Source: Cyclobacteriaceae bacterium
GTDB lineage: Bacteria > Bacteroidota > Bacteroidia > Cytophagales > Cyclobacteriaceae
NCBI GenBank assembly: GCA_019694875.1
Contig: JAIBBC010000001.1
Location: 1,681,501-1,745,500 of the forward strand
Length of the DNA: 64,000 nt
Reading direction: 5' to 3'
Below are positions 17,401 to 26,100 of the stretch, piece after piece. Each line of letters opens with the position of its first letter. Position 1 is the first letter of the stretch. Both the position numbers and the translations under genes were made by a program. The notes under the pieces are model-generated. The model made no database searches. It worked only from the letters and a program-made list of their open reading frames with translations, and was not told the DNA's origin.

Positions 17401-20330
17401 GGAAGGCGATCTAACGTCAATTTTCCGATATGTTTTGAAAGTGGTTCAAAGTCAGGAAAACGCCTGAAAGGAATGGGCGTGTTTTCTTCCATGTTGTTCC
17501 AGTATTTTTTGATTGCGTCATGTGTAAGAACCTGATCCTTGAACGAAGGTATGTCTGACTTCCAGCTAAAACCTCGCTTCAGATAACTGTCTGTTTTTAC
17601 GTCTTTCAATTTTAGCTGACCGTCCTTGAAATCGTAAGAGAAAAATGGTTCATATTCAAATGTCTGCTGAAACCCATCCCTATGCGCATACGTCATCTTG
17701 CCGGGATAAAATGGACCGACAAATCGTTCATAGTATGAGTAGCCGTAGTAGTTATTGTTGGGAGCAATCAAGCGATATATATTTCCTTGCTGAAGGAAGG
17801 CATCAGACGTCCGCTGCTGAGTGTTAACCACCATGAAATAACGACTCAACTTTTTTAGTTCCTCGTCAGAAAATTTGAAGGGCATTTCTGTTTCAGTGCA
17901 GTTTGCAGGCAGATGATTGCGGTCAATAGAAAAAATCAGCTTTTGATTTGATTCGATTCTTACTTTAGAGATTGTGACTAAGCTATTGTTAAGTCGAATG
18001 GCAATGGTATGTTCTCCGGCTGAAATGTGAAAGGAGTATGGTTCCATCGTTGACACTCCCTGGTAATATACCGGTTGACCATCAACGTAAATCACTTGAA
18101 TAGGTTGATTATCTCCACGTCTTACAACGAAGGGCGCAAACTGTGAAGTTTCGGCTTTTGACCGATGCTCAAAATAACCTGCGTTTGGGAATAATAACTT
18201 GTAGAACGCAATGCTGTCGAGACCGAGAGTCTTTCTCCAATAGGCCCATTCAATGCTTTTCGACACGCTTAGATCAACTTCTTTGGTGTTGAACTCATTG
18301 AATATCTCCCTGGTCTTTTTCGTTTTTGAAAATGATGGAAGGGACGGTATCGAACTGGTTTCAAATTTCTTTGTGACAGCAAAGGCCGTTAAGTCAACAT
18401 TTTCAACCGGCTCTCCGAAGGCATTTTGGACACTAATCTTAAAGCTGGCTTTTTGCCCAGGGTAAATAGTGGCAGGATGGTCGAGTTTAATGTCGAGGTT
18501 CCGTTTGTCGAACCCTATCTCAAACTCTTTGCTTTCAGATTTCCCAGCCCATATATATTGAACCGATAGTGAATAGCTATCGGAAAGGTTAATTTTTCTT
18601 TTAATGTTCAAGGATTCTGTCTGTGAACTTTCGATGAGATTTCTATTCTTGAAAAGGAAGTAACGGAACTGTATTTGCCTTGGATTTTCTGAAATAATTA
18701 TCAATGAGTCGGTTGTTCTGTTGGACAGTATTTGAAGTTTGTCGGGGGATTCTTCAAGGTCGATTCCATCGGATTCAGTTTCTCCATTAGACAAATAACT
18801 TACGGAATACCAGTCCGCAAATGGATCAACTCTTTCTGAGTATGGTAGTTTGATTGTTTTATCAACGAAATCGTAGGATGGGTTTGAACGACTGAGAGTA
18901 ATTTCCTTCGTCACAGGATTTCGTAAATCAAGATTCATCACTTTTACGCTATCGTTCTCCAGTTCAATGGTAATTGGAAAGGGTTTTGCGTCATGGTCGA
19001 GTGACACGGTTTTCAATGTCCGTTCATTTTCTGCATTATAGAAGGCCACTATCGCTTCATAACTCAATGACAAGTTCGACATTACAGAATCCGGAATGTT
19101 TATCTTGGTTTCCCCCACAGGATCAAGCTTAGTCTTGTAAAACCAAAGTGTGTCTGGAACAAATGCTCTCGATTGATAATACTTCTTCACATCTTTTGGC
19201 TTCAAAAGAATCTCAACTCTAACATCAAAGAGAGGCATTTCGTTTGAGTCTTCTCCTTTTAAGTACAGCGTTGCAGGCTTGAGTTTTGTTTTGCGTTCGC
19301 TTCTCGCTGAGTAGGAATTGTTTTTCAACTGATACTCTTCGTACCTGAAACTCGTTGACAATAACTTGTTACCTTTCTTGTCTCTGAACTCAACTGAATA
19401 GCTTTGATCCAGTTTCAAGTTCAGACTGTCACTGAGTGGAAATTCAAATTGATAAGCTCCTTTTCGATAGGCTTCTACTGTTCCGATTTTCTTACTAAAT
19501 GGGTCAGGGTAATATTTATTCAGATAGACTTCCACGGCATTCCCTACAGGCTTTCCTTTCCGGGTTGTAACAATCCCTTTCAATCTAAGCGTGTCATAAG
19601 GTTTGAACTTGGGCTTATTCAGAACAAGATATCCGCTACGAGGTTTCGCCTTAAAAATTCTGGCAATTCGATGATAAATTCCCGGTGCGACCAAACGATC
19701 ACCGTTTACTATTCTTTGAACTGTTTCTTTGATGTAGAATATGGGAGAGATAATGTGATTGATCGGGAAGGTCTGCGAAATCTTCTTCCCGGTTCTTACA
19801 AAAAATGTATTATTGAACCTTCTCTCTATTTCAAAGTAAGAGACGTGGCCTTGATATTCAGCACTTACGATCCCCCTCTTATTGGATTTTCCTACCCGGT
19901 ACGCCTTAACGCTCTCTTGAAAAGGAACTGCCTTAGAACGGACTTCAACCTTTACGTCATGCAACTCTTTTCCCTGCAAATCATTAAAGACCATCACCAG
20001 GTCTCGATGATTGTTCAGCAAATTCATGTTTAGGTTATTGACAGATTTAAGCTCACAGTTCAAGTTTCCATTGACTGTCTTTACAAAAACAAAGTGCCCT
20101 ACCGGTAGATCCTTTCTATAAGTGGAATCAGTCGGGTAGAAATCAAAAAGATTATGTAAGAGGGTAGTATCAATATCCCAAATATCCTTGTAGAGTATTT
20201 TGGCTTGGTCATTGTTGATTTTGTAAATGAAAGTATAATAACTACTTCTACGGCTTTCAACGAGGTCTTGAGCTGAAGCAGAAATACTGATTAAAAAATG
20301 AATGGTTAACGTCAGGTAGAATCCTCGCAT
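14493..20330 (-). CDS. alpha-2-macroglobulin-like protein with inserted SusC-type plug
   Basis: 1945-residue exported protein (signal peptide MRGFYLTLTIHFLISISASA). Residues about 240-330 form an MG2 domain (GYLVLNKPKFKPYDTLRLKG). Near 1100-1180 comes a carboxypeptidase-regulatory-like domain (GRIVSEEDGSPLPGVNVIVK), then DEVVVTA and a TonB plug-like domain to about 1285 (IRGPEAIALYGSRASAGVIL). After it the A2M domain resumes (DDITGWNAHVLGMRKK) and the thioester domain carries CNEQ near residue 1525, matching the CxEQ thioester site. Bacterial macroglobulins trap peptidases; the inserted plug without a beta barrel is typical of a Bacteroidota subgroup of MG2 proteins and may dock to a TonB-linked partner. 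It converges with the RHS operon. Confidence 0.9.
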   Translation of the reverse strand: MRGFYLTLTIHFLISISASAQDLVESRRSSYYTFIYKINNDQAKILYKDIWDIDTTLLHNLFDFYPTDSTYRKDLPVGHFVFVKTVNGNLNCELKSVNNLNMNLLNNHRDLVMVFNDLQGKELHDVKVEVRSKAVPFQESVKAYRVGKSNKRGIVSAEYQGHVSYFEIERRFNNTFFVRTGKKISQTFPINHIISPIFYIKETVQRIVNGDRLVAPGIYHRIARIFKAKPRSGYLVLNKPKFKPYDTLRLKGIVTTRKGKPVGNAVEVYLNKYYPDPFSKKIGTVEAYRKGAYQFEFPLSDSLNLKLDQSYSVEFRDKKGNKLLSTSFRYEEYQLKNNSYSARSERKTKLKPATLYLKGEDSNEMPLFDVRVEILLKPKDVKKYYQSRAFVPDTLWFYKTKLDPVGETKINIPDSVMSNLSLSYEAIVAFYNAENERTLKTVSLDHDAKPFPITIELENDSVKVMNLDLRNPVTKEITLSRSNPSYDFVDKTIKLPYSERVDPFADWYSVSYLSNGETESDGIDLEESPDKLQILSNRTTDSLIIISENPRQIQFRYFLFKNRNLIESSQTESLNIKRKINLSDSYSLSVQYIWAGKSESKEFEIGFDKRNLDIKLDHPATIYPGQKASFKISVQNAFGEPVENVDLTAFAVTKKFETSSIPSLPSFSKTKKTREIFNEFNTKEVDLSVSKSIEWAYWRKTLGLDSIAFYKLLFPNAGYFEHRSKAETSQFAPFVVRRGDNQPIQVIYVDGQPVYYQGVSTMEPYSFHISAGEHTIAIRLNNSLVTISKVRIESNQKLIFSIDRNHLPANCTETEMPFKFSDEELKKLSRYFMVVNTQQRTSDAFLQQGNIYRLIAPNNNYYGYSYYERFVGPFYPGKMTYAHRDGFQQTFEYEPFFSYDFKDGQLKLKDVKTDSYLKRGFSWKSDIPSFKDQVLTHDAIKKYWNNMEENTPIPFRRFPDFEPLSKHIGKLTLDRLPKEAGKLLVRAAFVVNLNNPDNYSIITQDIKNLPFDPGSYQAIIIFSNEQYLRVDSIDIRPYGTNYYNLESFKLHAPDTFSAQVLTLIKKWSVDGNYILKNRQRELQKVRELFYHESSANYSFDHVVSGRIVSEEDGSPLPGVNVIVKGTSIGTVTDMNGYYELRSPANGTLVFSFIGLVTQEAAINNHSSVNIKLQNDVTQLDEVVVTAMGFQTERRNLAASVSTQLSGRVTGVRARSPRYRHELEDSVAVVIRGYASTQADTEPLVILDGQIVRLQDIDKSKVTEMVAIRGPEAIALYGSRASAGVILLSTKSGVTKEDLRQLSKSAITVAALENVPGNSLRKNFRDYAFWKPSLSTDQNGRAEFDATFPDDITGWNAHVLGMRKKLTGQTSSVVKSYKPLAAQIAQPLFLVEGDSANAIGKITNYVQEEIDLERTIKIDQKEIDRSSLKVKDSRIDSIHLTAKRSDTLSVLYSVAYKNYSDGELRKVPVYPQGVKEANGYFVSLTNDTTVTLNFDNNSGKVKLYAQADLLDVLVDEIRFLKNYPYECNEQQASRLLALLLEKKISTYKNERFKDEREISKMIRKLTGNQNKDGSWSWWGTGEGNVWITLHVAKSLDQAQKDGFPVAVNKESLINYLEINLANTLSKSRLEVQTYLLEQGEKLHVKELVDSIQRSVNASLHDKLTIQRLKQLSGETPDWNWINSQRSQTIKGNSYWGEDRMNLSDNSVHNSLLVYKMIEKENPSSKELTKLQNYFLEHRKKNWRNTYESSLILEAILPRLLVEKHSTSKPALQLSGLSNQKIEQFPFELAVAGSGTLTVSKSGTPPVYFTAYQETWNNYPEKSEKDFIVSTSFEDSPKTLKTGKPIKLVVEVEVKNDAEYVMIEVPIPAGCYYESKSQFRSNGEIHREYYNQKTNIYCQYLKKGKYTYSISLLPRYSGSYTINPAVVECMYFPTIYGREGIKEIEIK

Positions 20331-20526
20331 GTGTCGGTCAGGTTGTCTATCGTATTGATTCCAAAAGAATCAATTTTCCATAAAACAATATGCTGGTCAG
20401 CATCAAAAATTCCAAAAAATCCTCGAAATCCAACTGATTTTGACCATCGCGCATCTATATCTGACTCAATTCCAACTTTAATTCAACTCGATTTTTGGTC
20501 TCGCCTCAAACGCAGTGAACACACCT

Positions 20527-20549
20527 AATCATTCATTATCATTAAAAAT
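20527..20549. repeat. shared 23-bp AT-rich motif, copy 1
   Basis: AATCATTCATTATCATTAAA plus AAT matches the sequence at 23114-23136 in 20 of 23 bases. This copy lies upstream of the small HTH-like gene at 20617 in the 286-bp spacer after the macroglobulin gene. It is directly followed at 20548-20561 by ATATTTGATAATCG, which recurs exactly at 10208-10221. A shared regulator site or replication-type iteron are both possible. Confidence 0.4.
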
Positions 20550-20616
20550 ATTTGATAATCGTTCATAAGCATTAATCTCGCTTCTCCGAGGTCGTATCAT
20601 TGCCTTAACAAACAAG

Positions 20617-20886
20617 ATGGATATGGTGAAGGACAGCAATGTGACGAAGGTAAGTATTTTTGTTTTGCGACCGCTTACGCATAAGCAACTCGCGCAGATG
20701 TACGGAGTAAGCTGGTTGACTTTCCAGAATTGGATCAAGCGTGTTGAGAATGAAGTCGGTAAAAAGACGGGACACTTCTATCACGTACCACAGGTAAGAA
20801 AAATCTTTCAGCTCTTTGGAATGCCAAAGCAGATAAACATGACGCTTAGTGAATTTGAAAAGCTATTTGCTATGGAAAAGCAATAA
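20617..20886 (+). CDS. small HTH-like protein, copy 1
   Basis: 89-residue protein with a helix-turn-helix-like core: HKQLAQMYGVSWLTFQNWIK at residues 25-44, followed by GHFYHVPQVRKIFQLFGMPK. The same layout and many of the same residues occur in the 90-residue protein at 21770. The tryptophan-rich recognition helix and the short length suggest an excisionase- or MerR-type DNA-binding protein. The gene converges with the S24 repressor gene, whose stop is only five bases away. The two copies flank the repressor, one on each side, as if the repressor gene had been placed between duplicated regulators. Confidence 0.7.
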   Translation: MDMVKDSNVTKVSIFVLRPLTHKQLAQMYGVSWLTFQNWIKRVENEVGKKTGHFYHVPQVRKIFQLFGMPKQINMTLSEFEKLFAMEKQ

Positions 20887-20891
20887 GCTTA

Positions 20892-21680
20892 CTACATAGC
20901 TTTTTTGAGTTGCTCTTTCAGCAACACCAAATCTCCTTCAAGAGAGTTGATACGCTCATACAACCCTGAAGGCTCTGGTGCCTGACGAGTCAGTTTCATT
21001 TTGAATTTCCAGACCTCCTTGATGTTTTCGACTGGTAAAGGAAAGGTTGGGTACTGCGGATCTTTGTTATCCGATTTGCAGATGATGACTCCGCCCTTAT
21101 CTAAATAGTTGAGGCAACGTTTCAAGACTATGTTGTCTACTTCTTGAGCGTTGTTCACTAGAACATATACGAATCCATCTTTTATATCTTCAAGTCGCTC
21201 AACAAATTCAGCAATGACAACATCACCGGGATAGAAACCTTGCCGGTCAGCAAGCATACTATAACCGCTTACTTCAAACGCCCGGAAAGAACCATGACCA
21301 AGACCAGGGAGCCAAAATGCTGGAAGACTTTCAATGTATTCTTGTTGCTGTGCACCAACAAGGTATCCAGCTTGAGCTTTAATTGGCACCAGTACGATGT
21401 TGTCTTTCCCGGTATTGTCCACGGTGGTCAAAACAGTCCGAACCTCGCGCAAACCTCCTGTTTTTGCAGGCTTTGAGTTGCCGGTTAAATGATCCCAAGT
21501 TGTTGAGTAATGCTTTACAATCTTGTCAATCGTCTCCAAAGAAGGGTATATCTGACCACTTTCGATCTGGGAAATAGCCGACCTGCTTAATTCGACTGGA
21601 ATGCCAAATTCCTCCTGAGAGAGCCCTTTTTCGAGCCGTAAAGCCTTAATCTGGTTACCTACGACATCTTTTGTCAGCAT
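20892..21680 (-). CDS. XRE-S24 family repressor of the integrated element
   Basis: 262-residue repressor with an XRE HTH at the N terminus (GLSQEEFGIPVELSRSAISQ, residues 19-38) and an S24-type domain: cleavage site QAGY at 103-106, catalytic Ser141 in GYSM and Lys187 in IVLKRC. It ends in a predicted coiled-coil tail (LEGDLVLLKEQLKKAM). It is transcribed away from the small HTH-like gene at 21770, with an 89-bp shared promoter region that holds a palindrome. The arrangement is that of a phage-like lysogeny switch, and it should control the rightward genes at 21770-29972. Confidence 0.85.
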   Translation of the reverse strand: MLTKDVVGNQIKALRLEKGLSQEEFGIPVELSRSAISQIESGQIYPSLETIDKIVKHYSTTWDHLTGNSKPAKTGGLREVRTVLTTVDNTGKDNIVLVPIKAQAGYLVGAQQQEYIESLPAFWLPGLGHGSFRAFEVSGYSMLADRQGFYPGDVVIAEFVERLEDIKDGFVYVLVNNAQEVDNIVLKRCLNYLDKGGVIICKSDNKDPQYPTFPLPVENIKEVWKFKMKLTRQAPEPSGLYERINSLEGDLVLLKEQLKKAM

Positions 21681-21713
21681 AGATTTATTTGTTTAGTAAA
21701 ACTTGACAATATT

Positions 21714-21726
21714 AGTAAGTATTACT
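21714..21726. promoter_or_regulatory. small operator palindrome in divergent promoter
   Basis: AGTAA and TTACT flank GTA (AGTAAGTATTACT) midway between the S24 repressor gene and the divergent HTH-like gene. A second, weaker symmetric site AGTAAAACT lies at 21695-21703. Both are plausible binding sites for the repressor, but they are short and AT-rich. Confidence 0.4.
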
Positions 21727-21769
21727 TAACATTGCAAACTGACCACGTAAATAATAACGACATAAATAT

Positions 21770-22042
21770 ATGAAGCGCGAGATCACAAAAACCGAGGAAA
21801 CCGGACACAAACCAGAAATCTTTGTATTGAAACCCTACAATCACAAACAACTGGCCGACTTCTACGGGGTGTGCTGGTTGACGTTTCAGCGATGGGTGAA
21901 GAAGCACGATGAGGAAATCGGAAAGAAGCAGGGCCACTTCTACAGTATTAAGCAGGTACTTATTATCTTCAAGATATTCGGAATGCCTAAACGCTTTAAG
22001 GTGTCGTTGTCGGAAGTGGAGGAAATGTTTAAGGCAGCATGA
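21770..22042 (+). CDS. small HTH-like protein, copy 2
   Basis: 90-residue paralogue of the protein at 20617, with the matching core HKQLADFYGVCWLTFQRWVK at residues 25-44 and GHFYSIKQVLIIFKIFGMPK after it. It is divergent from the S24 repressor and the first gene of the rightward block of the element, in the place of a Cro-like or activator gene. A function as DNA-binding switch protein is likely from the fold and position; the exact family is not recognised. Confidence 0.7.
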   Translation: MKREITKTEETGHKPEIFVLKPYNHKQLADFYGVCWLTFQRWVKKHDEEIGKKQGHFYSIKQVLIIFKIFGMPKRFKVSLSEVEEMFKAA

Positions 22043-22072
22043 GTACAGAGTAAATCCAAAATTCCCTTTCGT

Positions 22073-23083
22073 ATGGCATATACCCGACATCAATTGGATG
22101 AAGCTTGGGGACATGAGGACAAAAGCGAGAATGGGCCTTCCAGGAAAATATTCCTTGAACTATTAGCAAGGGCGAAGAAAAACGAAAAGTTAACTTTTGC
22201 GGAAGCCGAATATCTGTGCAACGCACTTCGGTTTACAAAACTTGATGATGAAGGGCCAGGTGATTTCAAGATTTGTGATGACTACATTTTTAGGAACCTC
22301 TATTTAAGGTATGTTTTTGACTTAAATGGAGTGACACCAATAAAAAAGAACAAGACTGAATTCACACCTGTCGCAGAGAAACGGATAGAGGTTCAAAAGC
22401 TAGATGAGTTTTTTCAGGATTGGGAAAAAGTAGTCGAGCGATCAAACCATCCCAATCAAGCCTTAAATTATTTATCAAAGGAGACTCGATCCGAAATCAA
22501 AGAACTTGAGAAACTTCCAGAGTTTAATCAATACGGTTTCCTTCGGAGGTGCAATCATTTTGACTATCGCAAAAAGAAGATCGTACTTCACTCTAAATTT
22601 ATTTACATCAAATACCAGGAAGTAATGTCTGAACTGAGCGAAGCTGATCAAACCTATGAGCTAAATGGTGAGCAAATCGAATTCACTGAATACAGTTTTA
22701 TTCACATCCTCTTTAGACACTATGCTGAAATAGTCAAGCAAACACCTAATAACAAATCATATCATATTCCTGACTTTAGTCCAGATGAAATCGTTGGTCG
22801 CCTGAAAGAAATTTTTAAAAGAATAGACGAGTCTACGAAATTTGTTGGACAGCCTATTCATGAGGTGAATTTTAGATTCAAAGGAGTTATTTATCGGATC
22901 TGGATTAATGACAGGATCAAATCAGTAAAGGGGAAAGGTAACGTGGTGTTTAATAGGCTTGAAACATTTTTCCCCCTTGCAGAAAAGACGGAGTTAGAAG
23001 ACCTGAAAAACAATTTCATTGAACTAGAAATTGACCCGGAACTAAGCGTGTTCACAACAAAGCCAGCAGCAGGAAACGGCTGA
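22073..23083 (+). CDS. hypothetical protein of element backbone
   Basis: 336-residue soluble protein, rich in charged residues, without signal peptide, membrane segment or a catalytic motif I can name. It begins MAYTRHQLDEAWGHEDKSEN and contains several aromatic, basic stretches (residues 155-180). It starts 31 bases after the small HTH-like gene and is followed by 92 bases containing an inverted repeat before the large helicase gene. Position suggests an early element function, but I see no direct clue. Confidence 0.65.
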   Translation: MAYTRHQLDEAWGHEDKSENGPSRKIFLELLARAKKNEKLTFAEAEYLCNALRFTKLDDEGPGDFKICDDYIFRNLYLRYVFDLNGVTPIKKNKTEFTPVAEKRIEVQKLDEFFQDWEKVVERSNHPNQALNYLSKETRSEIKELEKLPEFNQYGFLRRCNHFDYRKKKIVLHSKFIYIKYQEVMSELSEADQTYELNGEQIEFTEYSFIHILFRHYAEIVKQTPNNKSYHIPDFSPDEIVGRLKEIFKRIDESTKFVGQPIHEVNFRFKGVIYRIWINDRIKSVKGKGNVVFNRLETFFPLAEKTELEDLKNNFIELEIDPELSVFTTKPAAGNG

Positions 23084-23104
23084 AAACTTCTATAATATTT
23101 CAAA

Positions 23105-23136
23105 ATTGTTAATAATCATTCATTTCCATTAACAAT
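23105..23136. promoter_or_regulatory. inverted repeat upstream of helicase gene
   Basis: ATTGTTAAT at 23105-23113 and ATTAACAAT at 23128-23136 are perfect 9-bp arms with 14 bases between. The right two thirds (23114-23136) match the motif at 20527-20549 in 20 of 23 bases. It lies 40 bases before the GTG start of the large methylase/helicase gene and looks like an operator. Confidence 0.45.
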
Positions 23137-23175
23137 CGTTAACCTTCATTTTGGCCACATTCTACATTTGGTAGA

Positions 23176-26100
23176 GTGAAGGACAAAACGATCATAAAAG
23201 CACAATTTCTTCAGCACGTTCGAAATGAACTTGATGCGCGAAGCAAACACAATAGAAAATCTATTGAGCGCATTGCTGCCTCATACGGAATCAAGGACAA
23301 GTCTGAAGTAAAGGAATTCACAGAATTAGCCATAGTTCTTAAAGCACGGAGTATCGCCCTCTCCAATTTGCCACTTGAGGCGAAATACGAAAACATCGTT
23401 GCTCTTTATCAAAGCCAGGTAAATATTTCGCATCGCACAAGCCAAAGTATTTTATTGCAGCAATACAGCACACCGGCACCTATTTCCTTTCTGGCGGGAG
23501 TTTTCGTCAATGCAGATCAGGATGTTTCCGTGTTTGAGCCTTCTGCTGGAAATGGACTTCTGACGATTATTGCGAATCCATCCAGAGTAGTTGTAAACGA
23601 GATTGATAATTTAAGACGCTCAAATCTTCAGGATCAGGGATACAAGCGGGTCTTGTCCCAAGACGCTACACAACCTTTCAAAGGGTTTGAAAAGCAGTTT
23701 GATGCCATATTGACCAACCCGCCATTTGGGCTTCTGCAACACGATGTAAAGTACGAGACCTTTAGGATTGAAGTACTTGACCATCTCATGGCCTTGCGTG
23801 CCCTGGACTGCATGAAGGACAATGGCAAAGCTGCAATCATAATTGGAGGTCATACGCGATATGACAAGAAGGGACGATTACAAAAAGGAAAAAACCGTTT
23901 CTTCTTCAACTATTTATTCAGCCGATACAATGTTGTTGACATCATCCCAATAGATGGTCACAAACTCTATTCCCGTCAAGGTACTTCGTTCGACACAAGG
24001 TTAATACTCATTAATGGCCGTAAGTCAAAGCCTCATGGCGCAGCTCCTCTGAAAAATGAAGAAAGAGATAAGGTTGTCAATTCATTTGATGAACTGTTTG
24101 AGCGAGTAATGCGTGTAACAACACCGCGAAAGGAAATTAATATGACTAAGATTGAATTGGAAGCTCAGGCACTTGCCCTGGAGCTTGAACTGATGAGCTT
24201 CGATGAACTTGGGATGCCATATACTCCAGCATCGAGCAGTTGTGTGGTTTTGAATACGGTAGTGCCGGATTCAATGGGCTTTGAGACCCATGCTGCACTT
24301 CAAAGAATTAAAGAAGCCGTTGGCGGGGACATTGATGAATACGTGAGGATCAAACTCAACTATCGAAGCAAGGTTGAACTTTGCAAAGCACTATCCGCTG
24401 AACAAATTGATGCGGTCGCAATGTCAATCTACAACATTGAAGAGCGAGGTGTTGGGATGATCATAGGGGACCAAACCGGAATTGGCAAGGGTCGCATCGC
24501 AGCGTCTATTATTCGTTATGGAGTTGAGCAGGGCGTTCAGCCAGTTTTCATTACTGAAAAGGCAAATCTGTTCTCCGATATTTACCGTGATCTGGTTGCT
24601 ATTGGTTCAGCTCACCTTGTTCCATTCATCGTCAACTCACGCGAGAGCAAAACTGACATCAAAGATGAAGATGGAGAAGTGGTTTATCAGGCATTGCCTG
24701 CCGCTGATCAAACGCGAATATTTGAAGGAAAGCAAGTGCCGAAGAATTTTAATTTTGTTGTTGCTACCTACTCACAGTTCAATTCGCCTGACAAGAAGCC
24801 GACCAAGCCTGCTTTCCTCAATGCTATTGCCGAAGACAACATCGTCATCATGGACGAAGCGCACAATTCTTCCGGCTCCGGCAATACCGGCAACTTTATG
24901 CAGTCAGCTTTGTCTAAGACTCGTGGAGTAGTCTTTCTTTCAGCCACGTTTGCCAAACGTCCGGACAACATGCCTATCTACGCGATGAAGACCTCGATTC
25001 GTGATGCAAGCATGTCAAGAGATGCACTTATCGAGGCGATCACGAAAGGAGGCGTAGCATTGCAGGAGATACTTGCAAGTCAGTTAGTATCAGAGGGGCA
25101 AATGATCCGGAGGGAGCGATCATTTGAAGGAGTTGAGGTCAACTATATTGCGCTTGAGGAAAAGGAGCAAGAGCACAAGGCGGTTGCCGATAACATTACT
25201 TCCATTATCCGGGACATCATCAAATTCCAGACAACCTATGTAGATGAGATTGTCGATGAACTAGACGACATAGCTGTTGCAGAGGGAAAGCAAGTAGAGA
25301 TACGGGAAGGAACCTCACAAGCAGGCGTGGACAATCTGCCATATTTCTCTAAAGTTTTCAATGTGATCAATCAAATGCTATTCAGCATTAAAGCCGAAGC
25401 TGTTGCTGAACGTGCAATAGCTAGGCTCAAGGAAGGAAAGAAGCCTGTGATTGCATTTGCTAGCACAATGGGAAGTTTCATTGAGCAGATGGAAACAGAT
25501 TCAGGTTTGGCAGTAACAGACGGTGATACGATCAATGCAGACTTTTCGGTAGTTCTTCAGAAAGGATTGGACGGGATCTTGCGCTATACAGAAACGGATA
25601 CCGATGGTCAGAAGATTTTCAAAAAGTTTGAAATTTCAGATTTTCCAATCGAGGCACAATATGAATACAACCGAATCAGTGACAGGATAAAGGAAGCTGC
25701 CACGGGAATCACTATTTCACCGATTGATGTCATCATCAGAAAGATCGCTGAAGCCGGTTACAAGTTGGCTGAAGTTACAGGACGTAAGTATGAACTTCAG
25801 ATTAATCCGAAGACAAACAAGGCACTTGTCGTCACTCGTAAGCGCTTAAATACAAATGATGCTTTCCGGCAATTCAATAACAACGAAGTAGATGTACTCC
25901 TGATTAACCAGTCTGGCAGCACAGGTGCATCAGCCCATGCCATCATAACTCCTAAAGTCCCAAAAGAACAAGTAAGCCAAAGAGTGATGATCGTGTTACA
26001 GGCTGAGTTGGATATAAACACCGAAGTTCAGAAACGAGGGCGGATAAACCGTACAGGCCAGATCATGAAGCCCATCTACGATTATGTGAACTCTGCTATT

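Noticed and set aside
19404-20033. 209-residue plus-strand ORF in the macroglobulin gene
   Set aside because: It is antisense to a well-supported long coding region and has no domain; treated as a shadow frame.
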